Assembly (NCBI GenBank): GCA_015680685.1
Contig: MNCI01008326.1
Location: 330,312-394,311 of the forward strand
Source: Gnetum montanum
Lineage: Eukaryota > Streptophyta > Gnetopsida > Gnetales > Gnetaceae
Direction: 5' to 3'
Length of the DNA: 64,000 nucleotides
Shown in pieces: positions 11,968-23,554 of this stretch. Position 1 is the stretch's first letter, and every line of letters begins with the position of its first letter. Under the pieces are notes generated by a model. That model saw only the letters and a list, made by a program, of their open reading frames with translations, did no database searches and was not told where the DNA came from. Position numbers and translations under genes: made by a program.

Positions 11968-12162
11968 TTGATCTGGATGGCATTTACGCGCATCTTCAAA
12001 TCCTTACTAATCTTGCCTTTTACGCTTAGTAGTTTACATATTTACACTCACTATTCATTACACTATTCACATTTCTTTATATACGCTATTTATGCTCTTT
12101 GATCATTTTAGTGCAATTACGCAGAAATGTACATTATTATCAATTACGCTTTCAAAATTATG

Positions 12163-12300
12163 CAGATGGCCCGCAACAACCTAAAACTAGTAATGGCCCG
12201 TGATGACCTTAAACTAGCAATGGCCTAAAACTACCTCATATCTTACAAAAACACTACCTGGCGGCCCGTGATGGCCTTAAACCAGCAATTCCGTGCTATA
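12163..12300 (+). repeat. TTAAACT-core short repeats, downstream of PR in element B
   Basis: Three or four degenerate units of the form GGCCCGTGATGRCCTTAAACTAGCAATG. They lie between the protease and the 3' end of the antisense gene, in the non-coding interval 11968-12484. Related units occur at 16764-16788 and 20470-20950 in B and at the same three borders in C. The rest of 11968-12484 is AT-rich with scattered TTTACGC words. Confidence 0.65.
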
Positions 12301-12484
12301 GCAACGCCAACTATCAATAGTCTTTAACAATTCCGCTTATGCTTTGCAAATAATGATATAAAACCAAAAATAAATAAATATACAAATAGCATTGAAAACC
12401 ATACAAAAACGATTAATGCCAATGTTGTCACATTCATATAACCATTTTTCAATCCCAATCAATAAAATTATGCGTAAGTTACAG

Positions 12485-15400
12485 TTACACATCTCCCCTA
12501 GTGCCACTGTCACCCATATCCCTTAGGTCAGGCTCCAAGCCTAATAGATCATCCTCAAGTGGCCCATCCTTCTTAGAAGATATTCCTTCGCGAGGAATGC
12601 CATCCCCACGAGGCCCTTGCTCCAACGTCGGCTCCACAAGAGGACGCTCTTCGCTATTACGCTCCTCTTCTTGTGGTTGTTCCTCATCCTATTTGCCTTC
12701 GCCCTCCAATTCTTGTACCTGTATACAACAAATATGTTAGCAAAGACTTGACATCACAATCAAGAAAAATTAGATTCAATAATGTTTAAACTTACTCGCG
12801 ATGGTCCTACTTCCGCAGCAAAAGGGAGCTTTTCTAAACCAACCCATAGGTGCTACATGATTTCATCCTCAGTTAACTCAGATCATACGCCATTCCCCAG
12901 AGCAGCACTAGCTTTCACCTTTCCCTTTTCCATAGTAGTCCAGCGAGGTGGGTCAGGGAAAAAGTAGGGATAGTAGTCTCGCCCCCGGGAAGAGTCATTT
13001 CTCTTTCCGATGACACGCTTATTGTCACCTGCTCCTGAAACTTTTCGAAAGCTTGGGATGCACCAATGACATTCAGGAATACCCGCAAGCATTGAGCTTC
13101 GAGGATAAAATCACGATAATGCTGACGATAAGTGATACTTTATCACTTATACAAATGCTTGTGATCCTTTTCTTTCTGCCCCCACTCTTGCATGCTTGCG
13201 CAGAAATCCTTCCAATCTTGGCTTTTCTGAGATAATAGCTCTATTTGCATCCATTGCTCCACCAACTCCCAACTGGTTTGCACACTGTTCCTGATTGCGG
13301 TCCAATAGCGAGAGTAGTCAATCACAGCTGTGCGCCAATCCTCCTCACCTATTTCCTGCGCCTGCAGGAACTGGCATCGCGATTTTAAGTCTCCGACCTC
13401 TCTGGCTAGAGACTCCTTCTCTCTCTCTAACCTCTGCAGCCTTTTCCAGAGGTCTTCATTGACACTCTTACTCTCCCACAAGGATCGAGTTGAGCGTAAC
13501 ACACATTTAGGCATCTCCTCATAAATGCTGCATGGCACAACCTCCCCGTCAGTGGAGGCTCCACTATGTCCAAATCAATGGGCTCCGTTGGGTCCCATCG
13601 AAGGCGAGCTACTGATAGCAAACATTATCAATGTAAATGAAACATTATCATTTTATAATAAAATAAACCCATTGACGATATAACATACCAGCTCCAAGAT
13701 CAACGTGCTCAAGGCACTCGAGCATATCACTGACAACGCCTTCCATGAAGGTGACCTTGTCAGGAAACTCTCTCCATATCCTGCTCATAGAGGCGGACGT
13801 GGATGCATCTTCTTCACCTGTAGCATAATTTATTTAAAAATCCTAATTATTAACAAAAATTCTTAAGACATACAATACGTGTACTACCTCTACCTGTTAC
13901 AGTGGGGAGTGCGTCAGCGGTTCCCGCATCCTCCCTCTCCTCATGCACAAGAGTCTGTGCATTGCTAGTCCTAATAGCTGGGGCCTCTTCTTCCAAAACT
14001 GGGGTCCCTTCCCCACGATTTAATATCACTGAGCCTGTCTTAGGAGTCAATTGCTCCATAGGTATCGCTGTTAATATCACATACACATTTAAACAATTCA
14101 AAATATCCTGAATAAAAATTGCGTAATGCAATAACTCTCACTATGTTTCTTTTATGCTTACAAGGCGGAGGTTTACTCCGCTAAACTCTAACTTGCATGG
14201 TTCGACCTGTGCCACTCCCAGGCTCCACAGGGGCCTTGGTTAAGTGAAGCCTTTTACGCCGAGCTGAAGGCTCTACAATTTCTACTGCCAAGCGTTTCCC
14301 TCGCGAGGAATCGCCAGTGTAAGTGGGCATTACCCCGCCTACGCTATCGGGGCCTCGCACTCGAGACGCTGCCAAATCCCTTGTCGTTATAGACAGAGAC
14401 TCGCCAATCCCTTTCGGGGAATCCTGTCCATGGGTAGTGCCGAAAATGTGGGTAATCCAAGGTTTGGATAGCTAATTTCGGTCTTGCTCCACCCAAACCC
14501 CATTCCTTTGGATAACCAAAAACTTGGCAAAACGCTGAAGGCAAGCTATGAAGAAGGCGTAATGCACGTTGAAATGAGAATCAAGCTTCTGGTGAAGCCT
14601 GATCATCTCACTGCGTAATCCCTCAGCAAAATAGCTTGCCTAGTCAAACTAGGTCCCTTCCTCCATGACCTCCCGCACGATATGGATCTGTTCTATGGAA
14701 AAGAACCTCCCCTGCGAGAGTGTTTTGGGAAAAGCCCAGGCCCCGAACAGGGGATAAATCGTCTTGGCGATCTCTGGTTTGATCTTCTCACAAGGGATCC
14801 CCTTAGGCTCCTTCTTGGCCCCTAGCCACTCCTCTAGCCACTCTTGGTAAGCAAGGCTCCTCTTTGCCTTTTCCTCTATGGGAAGGCCGTCGGAGGGGAC
14901 GCTGAAAAGGTCTACGAAAAGCTAAGCATCAATATCAAAACTTACACGTACGTTCAGCCCTTTCGCTGAAGGAGTTGACTAGGGTTAACATTTCACTGAC
15001 GGGGACATTAGGGGTTATAGCCAAAAATAAGTGCATTAGCCTTGCTTGGTGTAGCTTGGTAACCACCACAACCGGGGCCGCCGCATGGCTGAGCCAGCAT
15101 TGTGCCTCCTTGATGTCGCTGTAGCTGAAGAGAAGGGTATTCGCCTCACGGCCGAAAATTGTAAGGGTAATCTCCCAGGATTCCCTAACTGAACAATGCA
15201 AGACACATGTCAAAAAATGCTATTACGTGACATTCACAATTCACAATTACACCACGCAACAATAAAATACGTAGCAGTTTTACCAAGTCCAAATGGCAAA
15301 GGAAATGGAGGAAGTTTCCTCTGCACGTCTGCAACGGTAAGAGGCGAATTCAAAGTCCAATCGTCATGTAGCCACCTGAGATTCTGGCAATTCTCGAAAG

Positions 15401-16489
15401 CATCAGCATAACGGGTGTACTCATGAATGTTGAAGTCGATCTATCCCATTACACCAGCGCGTACATTGCTAGTAGAGGTAAACGCCTTTATTGTCGTTTC
15501 AGTCCAAGTTAAGGTATCACCATCGCCTACTAACTTGTTCTCATGGATAAAAAACCTGTACCATACCACATATGCTTATCTTACACTTTACAAAACTCAG
15601 ACAATAGACATATAATGACAATGTCGCCAATAAAATCACTTACCCCCCTGAATAATACACCGTGCCTGGTGGGTTCTAGAAATAGGTCAAGACGTGACGG
15701 GCCACAAACAAAGTGTTGTATACGTGGTAACAGCTAAACTGAGCCATTTCCTAGATCCAAATTAAGCACCTTAACCCTCTAGCGCTAAGTTCATGGTCCT
15801 GGGGATGACCAGTGTCGATATCCCCGTCTGTCAAGAAAGCCAGAATTCCCTGCGTAGAACCCACTAGCAGGTGCTCCAAAATGGCGCCAGCAATATCTCC
15901 TGACAGGTGTGACCATACAATAATGCTGTAGTTACGCAGTAAAAACTACAGAAACTCTAGCGCATCCTTTCGAAACCATATGGCCCTCCCATGCAACTGA
16001 GTCTGCGGGGGAGGAACATTAGGTACAATTGGGTTTATGTAGCATAAAACCCCGACTATATCTAAGACGATTAAGATGGGTCTTAACATGATACTGTACA
16101 GAGACAATAATAAACACATCAACGTCTAGATTTATATTTGCATGCTTAAAATATAGAAAATCTACAAATTACGCTTAGCTATTCATGCCAAAATCACCTA
16201 AACCCTTGCAACAGTACAAGGTTTGTCCTTGACAACGACGATAGACACAATCCTAGTGTATAAACCCTCGTTTTAATGTGAGGTCCATAGTCTAAAATTT
16301 TAAATTTACGCAAGCGATGTTACGAGAATAAATACTTCAAAACTAACACGAATAAGCAAGGGATGCCTACCGATTTAAAGGTGTAGGGTCTCTCACTTCG
16401 ACCACCGCCTGCGAGGTACACTGTAGGCTTCCTTGCACCTCGTCAATCTTCACCAATTTGGCGTTCTTCCCTTTCACTTTGGATGCCAT
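12485..16489 (-). pseudogene. Antisense eight-exon gene in element B; HAD/FCP1-like N-terminal domain
   Basis: Predicted exons on the minus strand: 16371-16489, 15644-16093, 15284-15555, 14162-15188, 13894-14067, 13689-13817, 12796-13611, 12485-12718. All introns are GT-AG and phases fit at the junctions checked. Exon 1 opens ATG at 16489 (MASKVKGK). Exon 2 carries LIVLDIVGVL, then WFRKDALEFL, IIVWSH and NPPGTVYY, the order seen in FCP1/NIF-type HAD phosphatases. The nucleophile Asp is at 16060-16062, but the second Asp of DxD is Val, and the late Asp-Asp (NTLFVARH) is lost. A helical middle (YPLFGAWAFPKTLSQ), a coiled coil (about 13230-13540) and an acidic tail follow. About 1,070 codons. 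Breaks: frameshifts near 14945 and 13550 and several in-frame stops. Homologous to 42000-46487. Function unknown. Confidence 0.75.
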
Positions 16490-16970
16490 TATTTTAGTTC
16501 TAACATCTTCACACTTTTACACCTTCACACTTTCACGAGTAACGCACTCCAATTTTCTGCTCCTTCCCCTTTCTCTCTGTAACAGTCAAGAATTCGAATT
16601 CGCGATAGCGAATAGCCTGCTCTAAATGAAAACTGCTTAGTTATATGCAAAATTTAACCGACTTGATACCTAATTTCAGCGAGACTTGCCCAAATTCTGG
16701 TGTCAGTATGAGCTGGAACCTGAGGATCAAGGCATTAATTGCGCCAGAAATTGCACGCATTACGGTCCGAAATGACCCTAAACTACTGTATCTTATCCCC
16801 TCGTAATCAAGTCTCATTAATTACAGGCTGTTCGCGAAATTTAAAATTCAGTTGGCTTTACACTCGGTAACGTCACGTCATGTCCCATACATTAAACTAA
16901 GCGTTATTCGTTAAACACTTACCGCATCAAACTTAGTATCTAATTACTCTCGTATTTGACAATTTTGCAG
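16490..16970. other. Interval between antisense gene and RT in element B
   Basis: Upstream of the antisense ATG lies a weak ATATAA (minus strand, 16641-16646) and the inverted repeat ATTCGC-GATA-GCGAAT (16598-16613). A single TTAAACT-type unit lies at 16764-16788. On the plus strand the interval ends with ATTTTGCAG at 16962-16970, a possible splice acceptor directly before the first pol-like codons. Promoter and splice roles are inferred. Confidence 0.4.
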
Positions 16971-19900
16971 GATAATTGACAGATAGACGAAATTTTATCT
17001 GCACCACTAGTTTTAACAAGCTTATATGGTGAAATCATTAGACAGCTTGATCCCACACTAATAGAAACTAACCTAGCCCTTAATGACACAATCATAGCCA
17101 CATCGGAAACATCTCCAGACTGGCCAGAGCAATCGACACGCACGCTAGATCTGGAAGCTGGAGATGTAACCGAAGATCCACTCAACAAAGTCTCTATGGT
17201 TACACATAGGGGTGAGACTAAAACTCTCAAGGTTAGTTCTCTATTAGATCAAAAGGTACATGATGACATAAAACAGGTCCTCCAGAATAATATCATGGTG
17301 TTTGCATGGTCATACGAGGATATGCCAAGACTAGACCCAAGGTTAATTCAACACAACATAATCCTAGATCCCCATATCAAAGCCGTCAAATAGAAAGCAT
17401 GAAAGATCAAGCCAGAAGTTGCGCTAGCAGTACGTGATGAAATCACTAAACTGTACTAGGCTGGTTTTATTCGTGCAGTTGATTACTCAGATTAGGTATC
17501 TAACATTGTAGTGGTTCCTAAAAAGACCGGAGGAATATGTATCTGCATAGACTTCTGGGACTTGAACAAAGCTATGATCAAAGATAATTTCCCATTACTG
17601 AGTATCGATCAATTGGTGGATACAATCGCTGGACATGCGCTTTTGTCCTTCATGGATAGCTTCTCCGGCTACAATCAAATATGCATCAACCCAAAGCACC
17701 AGCTAGCAATGACATTCATGATGCCCTGGGGGACCTTTTGTTATACCATGATGCCTTCTGGGTTAAAAAACGCCAGAGCGATGTACCAACAAGCCATGAT
17801 GTACATCTTCAGCGATTACCTCCTAGGGAGACTGAATGATTATGTTGACGATATAGCTGTTAAGTCTATAAAGTCAGAGGATCATTTAGAAGATCTGGAG
17901 TTAGTCCTCAAAAGATGTTCTAACTACGACCTTTGACTAAACCCAAAAAAGTGTGTGTTCAGAGTCAAAACGAGACGCATGCTAGGTTTTGTGGTATCGG
18001 AAACTGGTATACGCGTAGATCCTGACAAAGTCAAGGCCATTGTCGAACTGACACCCCCTACAAGTCTTAAGCAATTGCGCGGATTACAGGGGAGGTGACA
18101 GTTTATCAGGTGGTTCATCTCGAGATTAACCGACAAATTACACCCTATGCAACATTTTCTTAAAAAGGGGATTGATTTCTAATGGATGGACGATTGTCAA
18201 CGTGCGTTTGATAGCCTGAAGCAAGAGCTTTAACGCTTGCCAACAGTTTTCCCGCCGCAAAGAGATCAGCCATTTTACATCTACCTCATGACTTCAGACA
18301 TAGCCTTAGCTGCATTACTCTATCAAAAGAGGGGCGATGGGTCGGAAGTACCCATCTACTACTTGAGTCATGCTCTATGTGCGTATGAAAGGAGGTACAA
18401 TGAAGTAGAGCGTAACTGCTTAGCGTTAGTATTTACGCTCAAGAAGTGTAGGCATTATCTTTTCCGTAGGCAGGTTAACATCATTTGTAAAAATAATATC
18501 CTTAGGGCCATTACGTATAACTTATACAAAAGTAGCAAAATAGCTTATTGGAAAGCTATCACGGTAGAATTCGATCTGCATTACATTGGCCAATCTTCTA
18601 CGAAAGGCCAAGCGATAGCCGACTAATTAGTAACATCACCTATTGACAGTCAAGTAACCATAGAGCCTAAATTTCTGGACAAACACATACATAGCTTAAG
18701 CCCTATCTTGATAGGCCCCAAAGCAACGTTATACTTCGACAGAGCTTCAACTGTTAGAGGCGACAGCGCCGCTACAGTTATTACACTATCACCTGAGGAT
18801 GTGCGTCTTCACGCTTATCGTTTGACTTTCCCCTGTACGAACAACGTGGCAGAGTACGAGGGGCTCCTCAGAGGATTACTAACTGCCAGCAAACTCGATG
18901 TTTGACACCTGGCAATTAGGGGTGATTCGATGCTCATCATTAATCAGGTCACAGGAGTCTACGCCTGCAAGGCTGTACACTTACAGCCCTACTGCGATAT
19001 GGCTAAAGATCTTCTGAGGCGGTTCACGACCATCGATGCCCAACACGTGCCACGAACTGATAACACACTAGCCGATGCACTGGCTATACTAGCTTTGAAC
19101 GTGCCCTCACACCTGCTCAATACTTATCCCACATTAATAACAGATTGCATAGAGTCCATCATTCAGGCGGCACAAGTATCTTCTCTACTCGAGGATAGAA
19201 CACCAGAGTGGTACAATAGCATTAAGACTTATCTCTTGCAAGGCGAGCCACCACATGAATTAACATGTGCGTAGAAAGACGCAATCCGCAAGCGAGCTAG
19301 ACAGTACATCATCATAGGAGACAGTACTCTTTGTAGACGCTCTTTTGATGGTGTGCTGCTTACTTGCGTTAACAAGGACCAAGCACAATGTATAGTTGGC
19401 GAGGTCCACGAGGGACTATCCGGAGGACATGTAGCACCACGTGCTATGGCTTCAAAAATCCTTCGCTTAGGGTATTACTGGTCTTACATGGAAAAATATT
19501 GTTTGACAAAAGTTAAAACGTGCGACACATGTCAGCGTCATGCAAATCTTATACACGTGTCGCCTACGGAGTTACATACGACTCAGATAACATGGTCGTT
19601 TCAACGATGGGGACTAGACATCATAGGCCCCATTACACCAAAATCTTTCATAGGTCATAGCTTCATAATTACTACTACTAAGTACTTCATGAAGTGGGTA
19701 GAGGCTATCCCTTTACAGAAGACCACATCTCAATACATTTGCCATTTTATCTTAGACAACATTGTAACCAGATTTGGTCTCGAATGACTATCGTGACCGA
19801 CAACGGGCCATAGTTTAGTAGTACGGAAACCAAATCCTTTTGTGACATCCTCGACATTAAACAATCTTTTTCCTCACCTTATTGCCTGCAAGTGAATGGT

Positions 19901-20449
19901 CAAGCTAAAGCCACAAACAAATTCATCATCAATCTACTCAAGAAAATGCTCAACAGCAATAAAAGATGGTGGCATGAAAAAATTCTCTATGTGCTATGGG
20001 CATATCATACTACATGTAGGACAGCTACAAACAGTACACCCTATAGCCTAGTCTACGGATCTGAGGCAGTGCTGCCCCTCGAATTGCAAATTCCTTCTCT
20101 GAGAATGGTCCTCTCCATGATTATAAATGAGGCTCAACACACAGAGTCTCGGATTATGGATTTGGATTCAGTACAAGAGAAGTAAATACAGACGCTTGAT
20201 ACAATAGAAAAGTATCAAGACAAGTAGAGGCAAAAGCATCGTCACAATCTTCAGCAGTGTCCGATCAAGAAAGGAGATTTAGTTCTCAAGGCCGTTCGCA
20301 AACCAGTGGGCAAATTCTCTGCAAACTGGGAGGGCCCTTTCTTGGTGACCAATATGTATGGCAACAAAGCATTCAAGCTAGCGCACATCGACGGTAACAA
20401 GTTACCAAATCCTGTCAATCATATATATCTGAAGCAGTACTACATATAG
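16971..20449 (+). pseudogene. pol: Pol remnant of element B: RT, RNase H, archaeal-type RNase H, integrase
   Basis: Copies element RNA into DNA and integrates it. RT: MDSFSGYNQI (near 17652), PSGLKNA (near 17757; F to S compared with C) and catalytic YVDD (17839-17850). RNase H: FYIYLMTSD to KKCRHYLF (18270-18470). The second, archaeal-type RNase H characteristic of Tat runs from 18730 to 19110, with FDRAST, NNVAEYEGLLRG, RGDSMLIINQV and TDNTLADALA. Integrase: zinc-binding H...GGH and CDTCQRH (19410-19540), GLDIIGP and VTDNGP, then NGQAKATNK near 19897, where the third catalytic Glu is Lys. A chromodomain was not seen; the C-terminus ends YLKQYYI. Stops near 17391, 17458, 17936 and 18231 and a frameshift near 19785 break it. 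Confidence 0.85.
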
Positions 20450-20469
20450 CTGCATCTCCAGTGTGAATA

Positions 20470-20950
20470 TCAGGTATGGCCATAACTGTCCACTACAACG
20501 TAAAACTAGCACTCCCTTCACGTGTCCGCCACGACGCTAAACTAGCACTGACCATCCACCACGACGTAAAACTGGCAAGTTGTAACCGTCTGCTACAACG
20601 TAAAACTGGCAGTGTTGTACAGGTCCGCTAGGACGAAAAATTGGCATTTTCTGCACGCGTCTGCCACGATGCTAAACTGGCACTGGCTGTCTGGCATGAC
20701 ATAAAACTGGCAAAGGTAATCATCCGTCTGCTGAGACATAAAACCAGCACAGACTCGTCCCTGGGTCATGACACAAAACTGACACCCACAGCACGGTCTG
20801 CTGAGACCATAAATCAGCTTCGCCACCGTTCGCTATGATGTAAAACTAGCATTTTTCGGTCCACCCAGACTTTAAACTAGGACCATGGTCTTCTGAGACC
20901 TAAAACCAGCAACGACAGTCTACTAGGACTTAAAACTAGGACTCACAAAC
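20470..20950 (+). repeat. Degenerate tandem repeats after integrase in element B
   Basis: About a dozen units of 35-45 bp with the core CGCYANGACRTAAAACTGGCA. They occupy the start of the 3' UTR. Tandem repeats between pol and the 3' LTR are known for Tat elements. The core resembles the TTAAACT units beside the antisense gene. Confidence 0.7.
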
Positions 20951-21936
20951 TGCCATCATGCAACTCAAGCAACCGTAATCATCTCTGTGCAGCTGCAAGA
21001 CAAATGGGGTGGGATGCTGAGATAGTCCTAGCATCACTACCTCACCGACATTCTGCTGGTCCCTCAGATGTGCTAAAGGGCATACTACTGACCCCTTGGA
21101 GATACCATCACTGCACCTATTTCGGTGGTGGTACCTCTGAGAGGTTAGTTTCACTATCCAGAGCCCCAAAGGAGTTCTCATCAATTACGACTTTGGGGAT
21201 CTCTGCTCATCATCACTATGAGGCTCTGGCTTCACAGATTCATCTGGCTGGTTTCTTACATAACCAGTCAGGTGTGCTGAGTCTGATGTGCTTTGGCGGT
21301 GATATGTTGGGCCAAGCGTCAAGGGTGAAGACTCGGGCCTTGTGCTATAGTTCCTCCTTCACGGCCTGATCACTTTATCTCGCCTCTAATAGTACTTGTT
21401 TCAATAACCTCACCCACAATTTGCAAGGACAATGGTATCCTCTGTTCTCTTCTTTAGTTGCAGGTTACTTATTACGAGGACGTCGTTCGAAGGTGCGTTC
21501 ATCTGAGTGGTGTAATACCGACGGAATTTTGAGATGGCTACTTAAGTTGGCCAATCCACTCAGGGGGTGCATCCTTGTGTTCCTCGTAATCCTACCCCTA
21601 GCCCTTATCACTATCCTTAACTATCCCATCTGCTTCCCTTACGCAAAACGTGAAACACTCTCCACATTTGCATTACACTCAAGTCCATGAACCGGTGTAA
21701 CGCAACTCGCCTAGTGGACGCCAAAAAAAAAGTGGGGGGTCGGCAAAATGGATGAAACACATCTCACCCNTTGTTTCCTCCCATACCATTCTATCCCCAT
21801 ATTTCCTTATCCCTGCACCTCTACGTTGACAAGATTATACTTGAGTACCTATTGATAAACGTTGTTGGTACTTTCATCGGTCCGGTGTTTCGTATTCTTT
21901 GTCGATGTCTTTTGGGCAAGCCCTCTAACCATCAAC
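20951..21936 (+). other. 3' untranslated region of element B
   Basis: About 1 kb with no recognisable coding sequence. One undetermined base (N) lies at 21770, just after an A-rich run, and may mark a local assembly problem. Confidence 0.5.
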
Positions 21937-21949
21937 AAAGAGGGGCCAT
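21937..21949 (+). promoter_or_regulatory. Polypurine tract of element B
   Basis: AAAGAGGGGCCAT lies directly before the 3' LTR. Element C has AAAGAGGGGCCAA at the same place. This is the expected plus-strand primer site. Confidence 0.75.
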
Positions 21950-23554
21950 TGAAACACCGTAGAAATTGCAGATCGGCCTAAGGCAAAGATTCACGATTTG
22001 GGCAAAAGTTCACGGAAAAATTCAAGAAGGCAGAACAAGGCAAAGCAAGGTGAAACAACGCCCAGCATCAAGTCTCCAAGTTACTTGCAGATTTCAAATT
22101 TTACTATGTTTTCTGTCTTTACGCTACATTACGCAACATAGCGTGATGATGCTTAGCCTAAAACAGCTTAATATAGATTAACATCAGAAGGTAACTTACT
22201 TCAGTAGATTTGGTGAAGCTTAAGGCCTAAGCAGCGTAATATGCTACTTCTCACGTATTCTGCTAAGTCTTTTTGTCCAGGGTTGAACTTACGCACTGTT
22301 AGGCAAGGTAGCGTAATGAGCTTCAAGAAAGGTCAAAGGGAAAGTCCAAAGGAAGCGCGACAGATTAAGCTCCTTTCTTTTGTAGATTGATCACTTTACG
22401 CTAGTTACGCTATGCCATGTACGACAAGCGTAATTTACCGTCGAGTTGATCCATTTTTACGCTTCACTACACTTTGCTGCGTAAATGAGCGTAAAACAGC
22501 TTGACTCACTCTTTCCATGCTTTGTTACACACTGCCACGCAGCGTAGCGTAAACAAATGTAATACAACGTAAAGCTGGCTAAAGCAGTTACGCATTTGCT
22601 ATCTATACGCGCAATACCTTGATGAGCGTATTGTGCGTAATCATGAAGCATCTTCGGCAAAAGTGCTGACAGCGTATGTTGCAATGTGACGTGACATAGC
22701 CAGTTCATCAAGTCATCGGTATTCGAAAAGTTCGAGACACGTGTCATCAAAGCCACGCCTTTTCTGCATGTTTTCAAACTTATAAATACCCTGGTTGGCA
22801 AAGAAAAAGGGGAATTTTTTCAACTTTTCAAAGCAGAGTAGCAGTTAGCATCTTCAACTTTTGTTAGTTATCATCTTTGAGTAGAAACAAGAGACATTCT
22901 TCGAGCATTGGCAGCAGGAGCGATCATACCTTTTGGCGGAAATACAGTTCTCCCATCGGCGATCCTTGGCAATTTTGAGTAGAGGCTACCCAAAGCGAAG
23001 AAGATATATCAGAGATCGAGAGATTATCTGGTGAGGTTGGCAAGATCTATTGATCAGACACAATTGGTTGATAGGCATCCGAGTTTGACCTTCCTTGCAC
23101 TCCGCATTTGGCTTACAAGGTAGACTAACCTCAATTCTGCACTCCTTGTTAAATAGTTTTTCTTATTATTTTGTGTATGTTTCACACAAGATAATCAAAG
23201 TCTTCCCATTGTAACTTTGTGTACAAAATACTCAATTTTTCGGGTCAAAGTACAGATCTTGAATCATGCATTTCGCTTAATTCGATTCCCTTTTGTCGCA
23301 TTAACGTTGTCATTGTTGCGATTTATCTACATCATTTTCCTCTCCTTTCGCGATTTATTGAATCAAATCGTTCCATGAAACACCTATAATCTTAGTTAAT
23401 TTACTGATTTACTAAGTCCCTATCTGATCGAAAAGACTGTTCAGGGCACTGCGGATTCGTTTTCTCCAGCACAACCCTCGCACGGATCCGTGGTTAAGAC
23501 TGTGTACACGGATTTTGTTTGGTATTCCAGCTATCGACATTTTCCATCATTACA
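21950..23554 (+). repeat. 3' LTR of element B
   Basis: 1605 bp, TGAAACACCGTAG to CATCATTACA; pair of 6332-7927. Differences from the 5' copy are mostly transitions by eye, in keeping with an old insertion. Confidence 0.92.

Larger units (their letters stand above)
6332..23554 (+). mobile_element. Element B: 17.2-kb Tat-type Ty3/gypsy retrotransposon with an antisense gene
   Basis: Bounded by LTRs of 1596 and 1605 bp (TGAAACACC...TTACA), with a primer site at 7934 and the polypurine tract AAAGAGGGGCC at 21937. Order: LTR, leader, gag, protease, antisense multi-exon gene, RT, RNase H, archaeal-type RNase H, integrase, tandem repeats, LTR. A second archaeal-type RNase H after RT is a hallmark of the Tat lineage. 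Ogre-type Tat elements are known to have an intron between protease and RT; here that interval is 5 kb and houses the antisense gene. Stops and frameshifts occur in all frames. Element C has the same architecture. Confidence 0.9.

Noticed and set aside
13330-13524. Plus-strand open frames opposite exon 7 of the antisense gene
   Set aside because: Mirror frames of a better supported minus-strand exon; no similarity to gag or pol of either element.
14941-14951. An intron at GTACGT in exon 4 of the antisense gene of B
   Set aside because: It would be only about 30 bases long and breaks phase; element C reads straight through here, so a frameshift is the simpler reading.
14162-15188. Plant mobile domain (PMD/MAIN) as identity of the antisense protein
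   Set aside because: The helical middle region with FPKTLSQ first suggested it, but I could not see the PMD core motifs, and exon 2 fits a HAD/FCP1-like domain better.
21770-21770. The N as a sign of a chimeric junction
   Set aside because: A single undetermined base near a homopolymer; the flanking 3' UTR and LTR of B are continuous and in the expected order.
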